A stretch of DNA of 42,272 nucleotides. Origin: an uncultured Clostridia bacterium (lineage in GTDB: Bacteria; Bacillota; Clostridia; Christensenellales; Borkfalkiaceae). Each line of letters begins with the position of its first letter. Position 1 is the first letter of the stretch. A program made the translations under genes and the position numbers. The stretch spans positions 1 to 42,272 of the forward strand of contig CANQHG010000015.1 in the NCBI GenBank assembly GCA_947623655.1, given 5' to 3'. Below the pieces are notes generated by a model. That model was not told the origin of the DNA. It searched no databases and saw only the letters and a list, made by a program, of their open reading frames with translations. Of the stretch, positions 21,609-29,607 are shown one piece after another.

Positions 21609-24164
21609 ATGTTGAAACAAAAGCTGGCGGGAACGCTTCTTGCGGGCCTTATGATCGCCGCGGGCGCGGGGATCGTCATGGCCGAAGGGAACACGGCAAG
21701 CGCCGCCTCGATACAATTAGATAAAACGAGCGCCTCGCTCTTTCTCCCCAAGACCTATGAGCAATATCTGGAGCTCCAATCGCCCACCGATATCGCGATC
21801 TGCGACAATTATATAGCCATATCCGAGGGCGCACGGATCTATATTTTCGATAAGCGATCGGAAGAGAGCGCCTACGGCGCCTTTACCCATGGAGAAAACA
21901 TTTCGAAAATGCAGTTTTCCGATGACGGACGGCTGTTTTTTTCGGACGCACTGCAAGGCTTCTACGAATTGGACCTTACCGATCTTTCGTGCGGCGAAGA
22001 ACTGACGAAACTCACGACTTTTTATATACAGAACGATACCCTCTTTAAAGTCCTCATGACGGACGGAGGCACCAATTATCTCACCACTCCCCTTTCCGAG
22101 CCAAAAGCCGAAAATACGAAATTCGGCTACAGCGAATATAAAAATACGCCTCTTCTGACCTACGACAACGGCATTTTTTACAGCGTCGTGGAACAAGTCG
22201 TAAATTCCTATTCCTACAATGCAAGTTCGGAAAAGTACGAGCCGTCTTCCTCTTTCGCGCTCGGGACGACCGTGAGCGGGGTATCTTCCGCTTGCGTGGT
22301 CGGCGGAGTTATGTATCTCTCCGTGAACAGCGCCGCGGGCGGCGGTAACGGCCTCTACTGTTACGACCTCAACGGCGGCAACGAAAAGCTCCTCTTTTCA
22401 GGCAGCGGATACGGAGCGCTCACTTCCTATCACGGCAAGCTCTACGCCGTAAAGGGCAACGCCGTTCTCGAATATTCCCTCGAAAACGGCGTAGAAAAGA
22501 CGGACTACGAAATTTCATCCGCCTCTTCCTCCGTAAACCGTCTTTCGGGCGCAAAAGATTCCGCCCGCGCGGGCGATCTGCTCGTCACGGCCGACAGCGG
22601 CAACAACCGTCTCTCCGTCTACGACATGAAAAAGGACGAATATTCCGCGGTCCCCGTCTCCTACGCCCCCGCGATGGTGGCAACGGACGGCGAGATCATC
22701 GCCGCCGCCGCGGACGCAACCGTCTATGTCTACGAGCGCGACCGCGAGGGCGATTTCACGCTCTCCTACGCAAACGCCGTCAGCAACACCGTTTCGGGCA
22801 TCGCCTGCCTCTACGGGAAGTGCTATTTCATCACCTACGGCTTCGGCTACGGGATTGCAGACAAAAACTTTGCCATCGCCGATCTCTGCACGCGGGACAT
22901 GGGAGAAGGTTCCGTTCCCCTTGCGCCCGCGGCTCTCGCAGGCGATCTCTACGGCAATCTCTACGTCGTACGGTCGGACGGCTCCGTTCTGCGCTACACG
23001 GAAGAGAACTTCACCGATAAAAACGTTGCGCAAGGCGAAAACGTCGGCTACACCCTCCCGAGCGGTTTTTCCGCCGTGCGGGCGGACTTCGAGGGCGATA
23101 TCTTCTGCCTCGGCGGCGACAAGGCCCTCTATCGGAACGGCGAACTTCTCGCGTCTATCGACGGCGCGGACTTTGTATACGGCGACGGTTCCCCCATTCT
23201 TCCCATCTCCTACGCCCTCGGGTTCGAAGATGACTGCGTATTTTTCAATTTTGGAAATTTCACTGTGAGATCGAACGCGGGCGCGCTCGGTTTCCCCACG
23301 CTTGCGACGATCGACGCGACGGGCGTCTACGACGAGATCGGCCGCGTGCATGCGCCCGACGCGGTCCAATACGTCGAAGTCAAAAAGGGCGCCGTGGGCA
23401 TCGAAGTCGACCTCTCCACGCTCAAAGAAGACGCCGCCTGTTTCCCCTTTGCTTCCTACGCGCGGACAAGCGAAAAGGGCCGCGGCGTGTTGCTGGCGGA
23501 AAAGGGCAATTATATGGTCGTCGCGCTCTATCACGACAGGTTGTACGACGTCCGTCTCTTCCGTAAAGAGCAGTGCGCGGACGCTGCGTTCACCGTCTCG
23601 GAAAGGGGCGAAAAGCTCTTTCTCTCCAGCCCCTGCGATCTGTATCACTATCCCTGCATTGCCGACGCGTATGCGGAGCCGCTGGCCCGCGGCACGGGCG
23701 TGAGAGTGCTCTACACCATCGCGGCGGACGAAGAGGAGGGCGAAGACTACGGTTATCCGTTCGCCTATGTCGAAGCGGAAACTGCCGCCCGCGAAACGGT
23801 GAGAGGATATGTCCCCCTCTCCTTTCTGACGGCCGCGGATCCGAACGGCGGGGAGAGCGAGGAGTTCGAGATCGTGCGGCTCAAAGAAGACGTCGCATTC
23901 ATGGGGGAAAACGGCGAGGAGAAGACGCTTGCGGCGGGCACGTCCGTCCGTCTCTACACCCAAGAGGACGGCTCCTATACCGCCCGCTACACCGATGAAG
24001 AGGGAACGACATACGCGCAAACCGTCACGGAAGACATGATCGTGCGCGGCGAATCGGACGCATTGCGGATCGCTCTCATCGTCATTCTGAGCGTTCTGGC
24101 GCTCGTCATCATCGGCGCCTATTTCGCTCTCCTGCCGCACGAAAAAAAGAAAAATTTATACTGA
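21609..24164 (+). CDS. Large exported beta-propeller/SH3-like protein with C-terminal anchor
   Basis: This 851-residue protein has an N-terminal signal peptide (about 35 residues, ending near TASAA) and a long region of short repeated beta blades (about 45-600; for example NYIAISEGARIYIFDK, GDLLVTADSGNNRLSVYD, GNLYVVRSDGSVLRYTEE), typical of NHL/WD-like propellers. Two SH3-like blocks follow around residues 680-800, and one transmembrane helix near the end (ALRIALIVILSVLALVIIGAY) leaves a short basic tail. It is therefore a surface protein anchored by its C-terminus, with no LPXTG motif. Partner and ligand are unknown. Its mRNA is predicted to be leaderless. It shares layout with the smaller protein at 20132-20842. 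Confidence 0.82.
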   Translation: MLKQKLAGTLLAGLMIAAGAGIVMAEGNTASAASIQLDKTSASLFLPKTYEQYLELQSPTDIAICDNYIAISEGARIYIFDKRSEESAYGAFTHGENISKMQFSDDGRLFFSDALQGFYELDLTDLSCGEELTKLTTFYIQNDTLFKVLMTDGGTNYLTTPLSEPKAENTKFGYSEYKNTPLLTYDNGIFYSVVEQVVNSYSYNASSEKYEPSSSFALGTTVSGVSSACVVGGVMYLSVNSAAGGGNGLYCYDLNGGNEKLLFSGSGYGALTSYHGKLYAVKGNAVLEYSLENGVEKTDYEISSASSSVNRLSGAKDSARAGDLLVTADSGNNRLSVYDMKKDEYSAVPVSYAPAMVATDGEIIAAAADATVYVYERDREGDFTLSYANAVSNTVSGIACLYGKCYFITYGFGYGIADKNFAIADLCTRDMGEGSVPLAPAALAGDLYGNLYVVRSDGSVLRYTEENFTDKNVAQGENVGYTLPSGFSAVRADFEGDIFCLGGDKALYRNGELLASIDGADFVYGDGSPILPISYALGFEDDCVFFNFGNFTVRSNAGALGFPTLATIDATGVYDEIGRVHAPDAVQYVEVKKGAVGIEVDLSTLKEDAACFPFASYARTSEKGRGVLLAEKGNYMVVALYHDRLYDVRLFRKEQCADAAFTVSERGEKLFLSSPCDLYHYPCIADAYAEPLARGTGVRVLYTIAADEEEGEDYGYPFAYVEAETAARETVRGYVPLSFLTAADPNGGESEEFEIVRLKEDVAFMGENGEEKTLAAGTSVRLYTQEDGSYTARYTDEEGTTYAQTVTEDMIVRGESDALRIALIVILSVLALVIIGAYFALLPHEKKKNLY

Positions 24165-24171
24165 CATTTCA

Positions 24172-24200
24172 TTGACATTTCCGGCGCATGCCGCTATAAT
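24172..24200 (+). promoter_or_regulatory. Promoter of the GH43 gene
   Basis: A consensus TTGACA (24172-24177), a 17-nt spacer and TATAAT (24195-24200) predict a start near 24207, leaving a leader of about 28 nt containing AGGGAG. Confidence 0.9.
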
Positions 24201-24234
24201 ACACTTCGGTTATTTCATAAGGGAGAATGAAAAA

Positions 24235-25242
24235 ATGCTTCAATATCCTTCCCCTCTCGTCATGCAGAGGGCGGATCCCTATCTGTTCAAAAAAGACGGA
24301 AAATACTACTTCACCGCAACTTGTCCCGACTACGACCGCATAGAGATCCGCTGTGCGGAAAAAATCGCAGACATTCCCAAAGCTCCCGCCCGCGTCGTGT
24401 GGAAAAAACACGCCTGCGGCGCGCTTGCCTGCCACATCTGGGCGCCCGAGATCCACTATATCATGGGGAAATGGGTCATCTATTTCGCCGCGGGGCACAA
24501 GCCCGGGAAGTGGCGCATCCGCCCCTATGCCCTCATCTGCAAGGGAAACGATCCCATGACGGACGAGTGGGAAGAAGGCGGCATGCTTCGCCCCGCCGAT
24601 GGCGACAAGTATCCGTTCACCGATTTTTCTCTCGATACGACGGTCTTCTCGCACCGCGGCAAGTGGTACGCCGTCTGGGCGCAGAAGTTCGGGACGGCAG
24701 AGGCCGATCCCGCCATTTCGAACCTCTATCTCGCAGAGCTCGAAACGCCCACTAAGCTCAAAACTTTTCACGTCCTCCTCTCAACGCCCGACTACGATTG
24801 GGAACGGCGGGGCGGATTTTGGGTCAACGAGGGACCCGCGGTCCTCAAGCACGACGGGAAGATCTATCTTACATATTCCGCCAGCGCAACGGGCGCCTGC
24901 TACTGCATGGGCATGCTCCGCGCCGACGAAGACGCCGACCTCATGGATCCCCGCTCCTGGCAAAAAGAGCGTTGGCCCGTCTTTAAAACGGACGAAAAGC
25001 GCAAGATCTACGGTCCCGGGCACAACTGCTTTGTGGAAGACGAAGACGGACAGATGCTGTGCATGCTGCACTTCCGCAACTACGAAAAGATCGTCGGCGA
25101 CCCCCTGAACGACCACAACCGCCACGCGCACCTCATGAAAGTGAAGTACGACGAAAGCGGGGCGCCCGTCTTCGGCTTCGAAGAGGGCGAGCTCTACAAC
25201 GTTCCCGTCGTCAACGAAAGACAAAAAAATATCAACAGCTGA
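24235..25242 (+). CDS. Glycoside hydrolase family 43 protein
   Basis: This 335-residue five-bladed propeller glycosidase acts on arabinose- or xylose-containing oligosaccharides. Catalytic motifs are QRADPYLFKKDGKYYFTAT (general base Asp14), HIWAPEIHYIMGKWVIYFA, FSLDTTVFSHRGKWYAVW (the pKa-modulating Asp) and NEGPAVLKHDGKIYLTYS (general acid Glu). There is no signal peptide, so it probably works in the cytoplasm on imported oligosaccharides. AGGGAG lies nine bases before the ATG. It has its own promoter and a GNRA-loop terminator. Exact specificity (arabinofuranosidase or xylosidase) cannot be read from the sequence. Confidence 0.92.
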   Translation: MLQYPSPLVMQRADPYLFKKDGKYYFTATCPDYDRIEIRCAEKIADIPKAPARVVWKKHACGALACHIWAPEIHYIMGKWVIYFAAGHKPGKWRIRPYALICKGNDPMTDEWEEGGMLRPADGDKYPFTDFSLDTTVFSHRGKWYAVWAQKFGTAEADPAISNLYLAELETPTKLKTFHVLLSTPDYDWERRGGFWVNEGPAVLKHDGKIYLTYSASATGACYCMGMLRADEDADLMDPRSWQKERWPVFKTDEKRKIYGPGHNCFVEDEDGQMLCMLHFRNYEKIVGDPLNDHNRHAHLMKVKYDESGAPVFGFEEGELYNVPVVNERQKNINS

Positions 25243-25253
25243 AAATCTTTTCA

Positions 25254-25292
25254 TGGACGGGGCGCCGAAAGGCGCCCCGTTCGTCCACTTTT
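25254..25292 (+). terminator. Terminator of the GH43 gene
   Basis: ACGGGGCGCC, a GAAA tetraloop and GGCGCCCCGT (25257-25280) form a perfect 10-bp stem, extended outward by TGG and CCA, followed by CTTTT. Confidence 0.85.
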
Positions 25293-25321
25293 CCCCATGA
25301 AAAAAAACCGTCGTACTTTCA

Positions 25322-25327
25322 TATACT
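25322..25327 (+). promoter_or_regulatory. -10 box six bases before the murG-like ATG (leaderless)
   Basis: TATACT at 25322-25327 is followed by GACGGT and ATG at 25334, the same spacing as at 21597 and 34700. The -35 region is poor (an A-rich stretch). No ribosome binding site precedes the ATG. Confidence 0.6.
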
Positions 25328-25333
25328 GACGGT

Positions 25334-26371
25334 ATGAAACATATTCTTTTCACAGGCGGGGGGAGTGCGGGGCACGTCGTACCCAATCTCGCCGTCATGA
25401 ACGCGCTGAAGTATTCGCACCGCGTCACATATATGGGAACGGGCGGGATCGAAAAATCGCTCGTCACGGAAACGGGCTTCCCCTTTTTCGAAGTAGACTG
25501 TCCCAAGCTCCGCCGCTCGCTCTCCCTCAAAAATCTGAAGATCCCCCTTGAGCTCCGCCGTGCCGAACGGGCCGCGCTCGAGATCATAAAGGGAGAAAAG
25601 CCCGACCTCGTGTTTTCCAAGGGGGGATATGCGAGCTATCCCGCCGTTTGGGCGGCGCACAAGGCGGGCATTCCCGTCCTCACCCATGAGAGCGATCTCT
25701 CCCCGGGACTTTGCACGAAAATGATCGCCAAAAAATGCGCATATGTGCTCACTTCGTTCCCCGAGACGGCGCAACTCTTCAAAAACGGCCGATACGTCGG
25801 TTCGCCCATCCGTCGGGAAGTGCTGAGCGGGGAAAACAACCGTGCGCGGCATAAATTCGGGCTCTCGCCGACCTCTCCCGTTCTGCTCGTGCTCGGCGGC
25901 GGCAGCGGCAGCAAGACGATCAACGACGCCGTTCGGAAAAATCTTCCGGCTTTGCTCTCCCGCGTTCAGATCCTGCACATCTGCGGCAAGGGAAATACAA
26001 TAGACGAAACACAACAAGGGTATATCCAAAGGGAGTATGAACGCGACATGGGCGGTGCATTTGCGTGTGCGGACGTCGTTTTGTCCCGTGCGGGAAGCAA
26101 CACGGTTTTTGAGATCCTTGCCTTAAAAAAGCCCGCAGTGCTCGTTCCTCTCGCCCACGCTTCGCGGGGAGACCAGATTGAAAACGCCCTCTATTTCAAA
26201 AAACAGGGGCTCGTGCACGTATTGAACGAAAACGACCTCGGAGGTCTTGCGGACGCAGTTTTTTCCGCCCTCTCCGACGGCGCCCTGCGCACCGCCCTCT
26301 CCGCCTTTTCTCTTCCCGACGGCACTGCGAACATCATTTCCGTCATCAAAGAGGTCTTACGTTCTTCCTGA
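25334..26371 (+). CDS. murG: MurG-family UDP-GlcNAc glycosyltransferase
   Basis: This 345-residue GT28 glycosyltransferase has the MurG layout, transferring GlcNAc to lipid I at the inner face of the membrane. Motifs are FTGGGSAGHVVPNLAVM, LVFSKGGYASYPAVWAAH, THESDLSPGL (in place of the HEQN of E. coli MurG, common in Gram-positives), LVLGGGSGSKTINDAV and LSRAGSNTVFEILALKKPAV, with GDQIENA near the end. It stands alone and is not in a dcw cluster, so it may be the only MurG or a second copy. The mRNA is predicted to be leaderless. Confidence 0.88.
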   Translation: MKHILFTGGGSAGHVVPNLAVMNALKYSHRVTYMGTGGIEKSLVTETGFPFFEVDCPKLRRSLSLKNLKIPLELRRAERAALEIIKGEKPDLVFSKGGYASYPAVWAAHKAGIPVLTHESDLSPGLCTKMIAKKCAYVLTSFPETAQLFKNGRYVGSPIRREVLSGENNRARHKFGLSPTSPVLLVLGGGSGSKTINDAVRKNLPALLSRVQILHICGKGNTIDETQQGYIQREYERDMGGAFACADVVLSRAGSNTVFEILALKKPAVLVPLAHASRGDQIENALYFKKQGLVHVLNENDLGGLADAVFSALSDGALRTALSAFSLPDGTANIISVIKEVLRSS

Positions 26372-26401
26372 CCCCGTGCGCCCGCAATTTTATTTCTCTT
26401 C

Positions 26402-27505
26402 TCACTCCCTCTCGACATTGACGATGGGTTCATATGCGCCGAAAGAGGTCACAATGCCGACGAGAGCGTTTAAAAGCGCCTCGTCCGTCATCTTGCAGTC
26501 ATAGGGCACACCGACGTCGAATTCCACTTTTCGCGTCCCGGGAATGAGACGGAAATCGTGCATTTCCAGCCCCTCGGCGAGCTCCCGCGCCCGCTCCCAC
26601 ACCTTGAGCTTGAGGGCCGAGCCCTCGCAGTCGGTGAGGTCTACGGGATCGAGGTGGGCGGTCAGCGAGACGCCCGTCTCCCTTTTTACCCTCATCTCCA
26701 GCCCGTCGATAACGGTATGTGCGTCGAGCATGGAAGCGCTCGCGTCCATCTCAATGTGAATCGTCGCGTATGAGACATTTTTGCCGTAGCTGTAGATCTG
26801 CAGATCGTGCACGCCCAAAACGCCCTCCGCGGAGAGCGAAATACTGCGGATCTTCTCCTTGAGCGCGGCGTCGGGAGCCTGCCCGAGGAGCTTAGAACTT
26901 GCCTCTATGAGGATCCTCACCCCCTGCCAGATGATGAAGAGGGAGACGGCGATCCCCGCAATTCCGTCCGCCGCGGGAAGAACTTCGGAGCAAACGGCTC
27001 CGACGATGACGGCAAGCGTCGCGAAGCAGTCGCAGAGGCTGTCCGTCGCCGCCGCCCGCAAGGTATCGGAATCGAGCTTTTTCGCCCCGACGCGGTATAA
27101 AACGGACATCGCGGCCTTTACGAAAATGGAGACGGCGAGAATGATATAGATAAAGTACGAGATCTCCGATCCGCTCCCCGTGACGATGCTTCCGATGGAG
27201 TCGCGCAGAAGTTCCGCCGCCAAAAACAGCACAATGAGCCCCGTGATCATCGAGGCGATGTATTCCGCGCGGCGATGGCCATACGGATGCTCGCGGTCGG
27301 CGGGTTTTGCAGCGATGAAGAAAGAGACGAGCGCGACGATCCCGCTTCCGAAATCGCTAAGGTTGTTGAAGCCGTCCGCCGTTACGGAGACAAAGCCGAA
27401 GATAATCCCCGCGGCGATCTTCCCCGCCGAAAGAAGAAGATTGCAACATAGCCCGACGGCGCAGATCCATGCGCCTCTCTTTTCACGCAAATCGAAATTC
27501 CTCAT
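26402..27505 (-). CDS. Cation diffusion facilitator (CDF) family metal transporter
   Basis: This 367-residue protein has about six transmembrane helices (1-210) and the usual cytoplasmic ferredoxin-like domain. Helix 2 carries SVTADGFNNLSDFGSG and helix 5 ATDSLCDCFATLAV, the two halves of the metal site; the usual His/Asp of helix 2 is Asn here, so specificity (zinc, manganese or iron) is open. The motif HPYGHRRAEYIAS is also typical. The cytoplasmic domain has VLGVHDLQIYSYG and TVIDGLEMRVKRETG. The start at 27505 has GAGG six bases upstream and removes 16 extra codons. Confidence 0.9.
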   Translation of the reverse strand: MRNFDLREKRGAWICAVGLCCNLLLSAGKIAAGIIFGFVSVTADGFNNLSDFGSGIVALVSFFIAAKPADREHPYGHRRAEYIASMITGLIVLFLAAELLRDSIGSIVTGSGSEISYFIYIILAVSIFVKAAMSVLYRVGAKKLDSDTLRAAATDSLCDCFATLAVIVGAVCSEVLPAADGIAGIAVSLFIIWQGVRILIEASSKLLGQAPDAALKEKIRSISLSAEGVLGVHDLQIYSYGKNVSYATIHIEMDASASMLDAHTVIDGLEMRVKRETGVSLTAHLDPVDLTDCEGSALKLKVWERARELAEGLEMHDFRLIPGTRKVEFDVGVPYDCKMTDEALLNALVGIVTSFGAYEPIVNVERE

Positions 27506-27592
27506 ATTCTTCCTCACATTTCTATTGTATACCCATCCTCCGCCTTTTGTCAATCCCCACCGCCCGCGTCATTCTGAGGAAGCACAGATATC

Positions 27593-27621
27593 AAAAAAAC
27601 GGCACATATGTGCCGTTTTTT
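27593..27621. terminator. Bidirectional terminator after the ABC exporter operon
   Basis: The perfect palindrome CGGCACATATGTGCCG (27600-27615) is flanked by seven A on the left and six T on the right, so it can end transcription on either strand. It closes the exporter operon before the CDF gene. A repeat end GCGTCATTCTGAG precedes it at about 27567. Confidence 0.93.
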
Positions 27622-27633
27622 GTTTCAGCCCCA

Positions 27634-29607
27634 TTATTCCAACTCAAAAGCGCCCGTATAGAGCTGGTAATATTTCCCTCTCTGCTCGATGAGTTGCTCG
27701 TGCGTGCCGCGCTCGATGATCCTGCCCTGTTCGAGGACCATAATGGCGTTGGAGTTCTTGACCGTTGAGAGCCTGTGCGCAATGACGAACACCGTTCTGC
27801 CCTCCATCAGCTTATCCATGCCCCGCTGGACGATGGCCTCGGTGCGGGTATCGATGGAAGAAGTCGCCTCGTCGAGGATCATGACGGGCGGATCGGCAAC
27901 GGCGGCGCGGGCGATGGAGAGGAGTTGCCGCTGTCCCTGCGAAAGGTTGGCGCCGTTCTGGCGGAGCATCGTGTTATACCCCTCGGGAAGCCTCGTGATG
28001 AAGTCGTCCGCTCCCGCGAGCTTGGCGGCCGCGATACAGTCTTCGTCCGTCGCGTCGAGCTTGCCGTAGCGGATATTGTCCATAACGGTACCCGTAAAGA
28101 GGTTGGTATCCTGCAATACCATGCCGATCGCGCGGCGGAGTTCCCCTTTCTTGATCTTGTTGACGTTGATGCCGTCGTAGCGAATCTTGCCGTCGGCAAT
28201 GTCGTAGAAGCGGGTGAGAAGATTGGTGATCGTCGTCTTTCCCGCGCCCGTCGCGCCGACAAAGGCAACTTTCTGCCCGGGCTTTGCGTAGAGGGAGATG
28301 TCGTGCAAAACGATCTTCTCGGGGTCGTAGCCGAAGTCGACTTCGGACATTCTGATATCGCCCTCGAGCTTTGTGTACGTGACGGTTCCGTCCTCTTTAT
28401 GGGGGTGCCGCCATGCCCATACGCCCGTGCGCTCCTCGCATTCGACGAGCTCGCCGTTCACCTCTTTTGCGTTGACAAGCGTTACATACCCCTCGTCTTC
28501 CTCTGGCTTTTCGTCGATGAGGGCGAAGACACGGGCGGCGCCCGCAAGGCCCATGACGACGGCGTTCACTTGGTTGGAGACCTGGTTGATATTGTTGGAG
28601 AACTGCCGCGCCATCTGGAGGAAGGAGACAATGAGGGCGATGCCGAGCGCCCCCGAGAAAGCGACGAGCTCTTCATCGAAGATCGCCCCCAAAGAGGCAT
28701 TTTTGACATTATTCAGGATGAACACCGCCCCGACAACGGCGATGATGACGTAGAGCACATGGCCGATGTTCCCCAAAATGGGCATGAGCATGTTGGCGTA
28801 TGTGTTCGCCTTGGTGGATTGATCGCAGAGATTTCCGTTTACCTTATCGAAGTCGCGCATGGCGGCCTCTTCATGGCAGAACACCTTGACGACTTTTTGC
28901 CCGTTCATCATTTCTTCGATGAAACCTTCCGTCTTGGCGACCGCGCGCTGCTGGCCGAGGAAAAATCTTCCCGCGCCGCCGCCGACGACTTTCGTCACAA
29001 AGAAAATCAGCACGACGCAACCGACCACGATGAGAGTGAGATAGACGCTGTACCAGATCATGATGCAGAAGAGCGTCAAAACCATGATCCCCGAGGTGAG
29101 AAGCTGCGGAAGCGATTGGGAGATGAGCTGGCGGAGCGTATCGATATCGTTCGTATAATAGCTCATGATGTCGCCGTGGCTGTGCGTATCGAAATACTTG
29201 ATGGGAAGCTCCTGCATGCCGTTGAACATCTGCTCGCGCATGCTCTTTAAATATCCCTGCGTCATGATCGCCATGAGCTGTTTGTCCACGGCGCCCGCAA
29301 CGAGCGAGACGACATAGAGGCTGATGAGCGTGAGCATGTAGCGGGTGATCTCTCCGCCGACCTCCTCCCAGCCGAGCATATAGCCCAAATGGCTCTCCTG
29401 CGTAACGTCGCAGGCATTTCCCACGAGCGTGAACACTTTCTGCATGAAGATGGACGGCAGCGAGGAAATGACGGCATTGAAGACGATGAGCACGAGCGCT
29501 ACGATGAGCATTCTCGGATAGAAGTGATAGACCGACTTTAAAATGCGCTTGAACGTACCCTTGGGCGCCGCCGCTCTCGGCACGCCCTTCATTCTCATGT
29601 TAGGCAT
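27634..29607 (-). CDS. ABC exporter half-transporter, catalytic partner
   Basis: This 657-residue protein has an N-terminal six-helix transmembrane domain and a C-terminal nucleotide-binding domain. The NBD is complete: Walker A AFVGATGAGKTTITNLL, Q-loop MVLQDTNLF, signature NLSQGQRQLLSIARA, Walker B VMILDEATSSID with the catalytic Glu, and H-loop VFVIAHRLS. A loop of about 60 residues between the two domains (ALIDEKPEEDEGYVTLVN onward) is extra. The start is ATG at 29607, overlapping the stop of the upstream half-transporter by 8 bp, with GGAGG eight bases upstream. The pair forms a heterodimeric multidrug-type exporter; substrate is unknown. Confidence 0.93.
   Translation of the reverse strand: MPNMRMKGVPRAAAPKGTFKRILKSVYHFYPRMLIVALVLIVFNAVISSLPSIFMQKVFTLVGNACDVTQESHLGYMLGWEEVGGEITRYMLTLISLYVVSLVAGAVDKQLMAIMTQGYLKSMREQMFNGMQELPIKYFDTHSHGDIMSYYTNDIDTLRQLISQSLPQLLTSGIMVLTLFCIMIWYSVYLTLIVVGCVVLIFFVTKVVGGGAGRFFLGQQRAVAKTEGFIEEMMNGQKVVKVFCHEEAAMRDFDKVNGNLCDQSTKANTYANMLMPILGNIGHVLYVIIAVVGAVFILNNVKNASLGAIFDEELVAFSGALGIALIVSFLQMARQFSNNINQVSNQVNAVVMGLAGAARVFALIDEKPEEDEGYVTLVNAKEVNGELVECEERTGVWAWRHPHKEDGTVTYTKLEGDIRMSEVDFGYDPEKIVLHDISLYAKPGQKVAFVGATGAGKTTITNLLTRFYDIADGKIRYDGINVNKIKKGELRRAIGMVLQDTNLFTGTVMDNIRYGKLDATDEDCIAAAKLAGADDFITRLPEGYNTMLRQNGANLSQGQRQLLSIARAAVADPPVMILDEATSSIDTRTEAIVQRGMDKLMEGRTVFVIAHRLSTVKNSNAIMVLEQGRIIERGTHEQLIEQRGKYYQLYTGAFELE

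Noticed and set aside
27775-29250. 491-codon plus-strand ORF opposite the ABC exporter
   Set aside because: Antisense shadow of a clear ABC transporter gene; composition is unlike a real protein.
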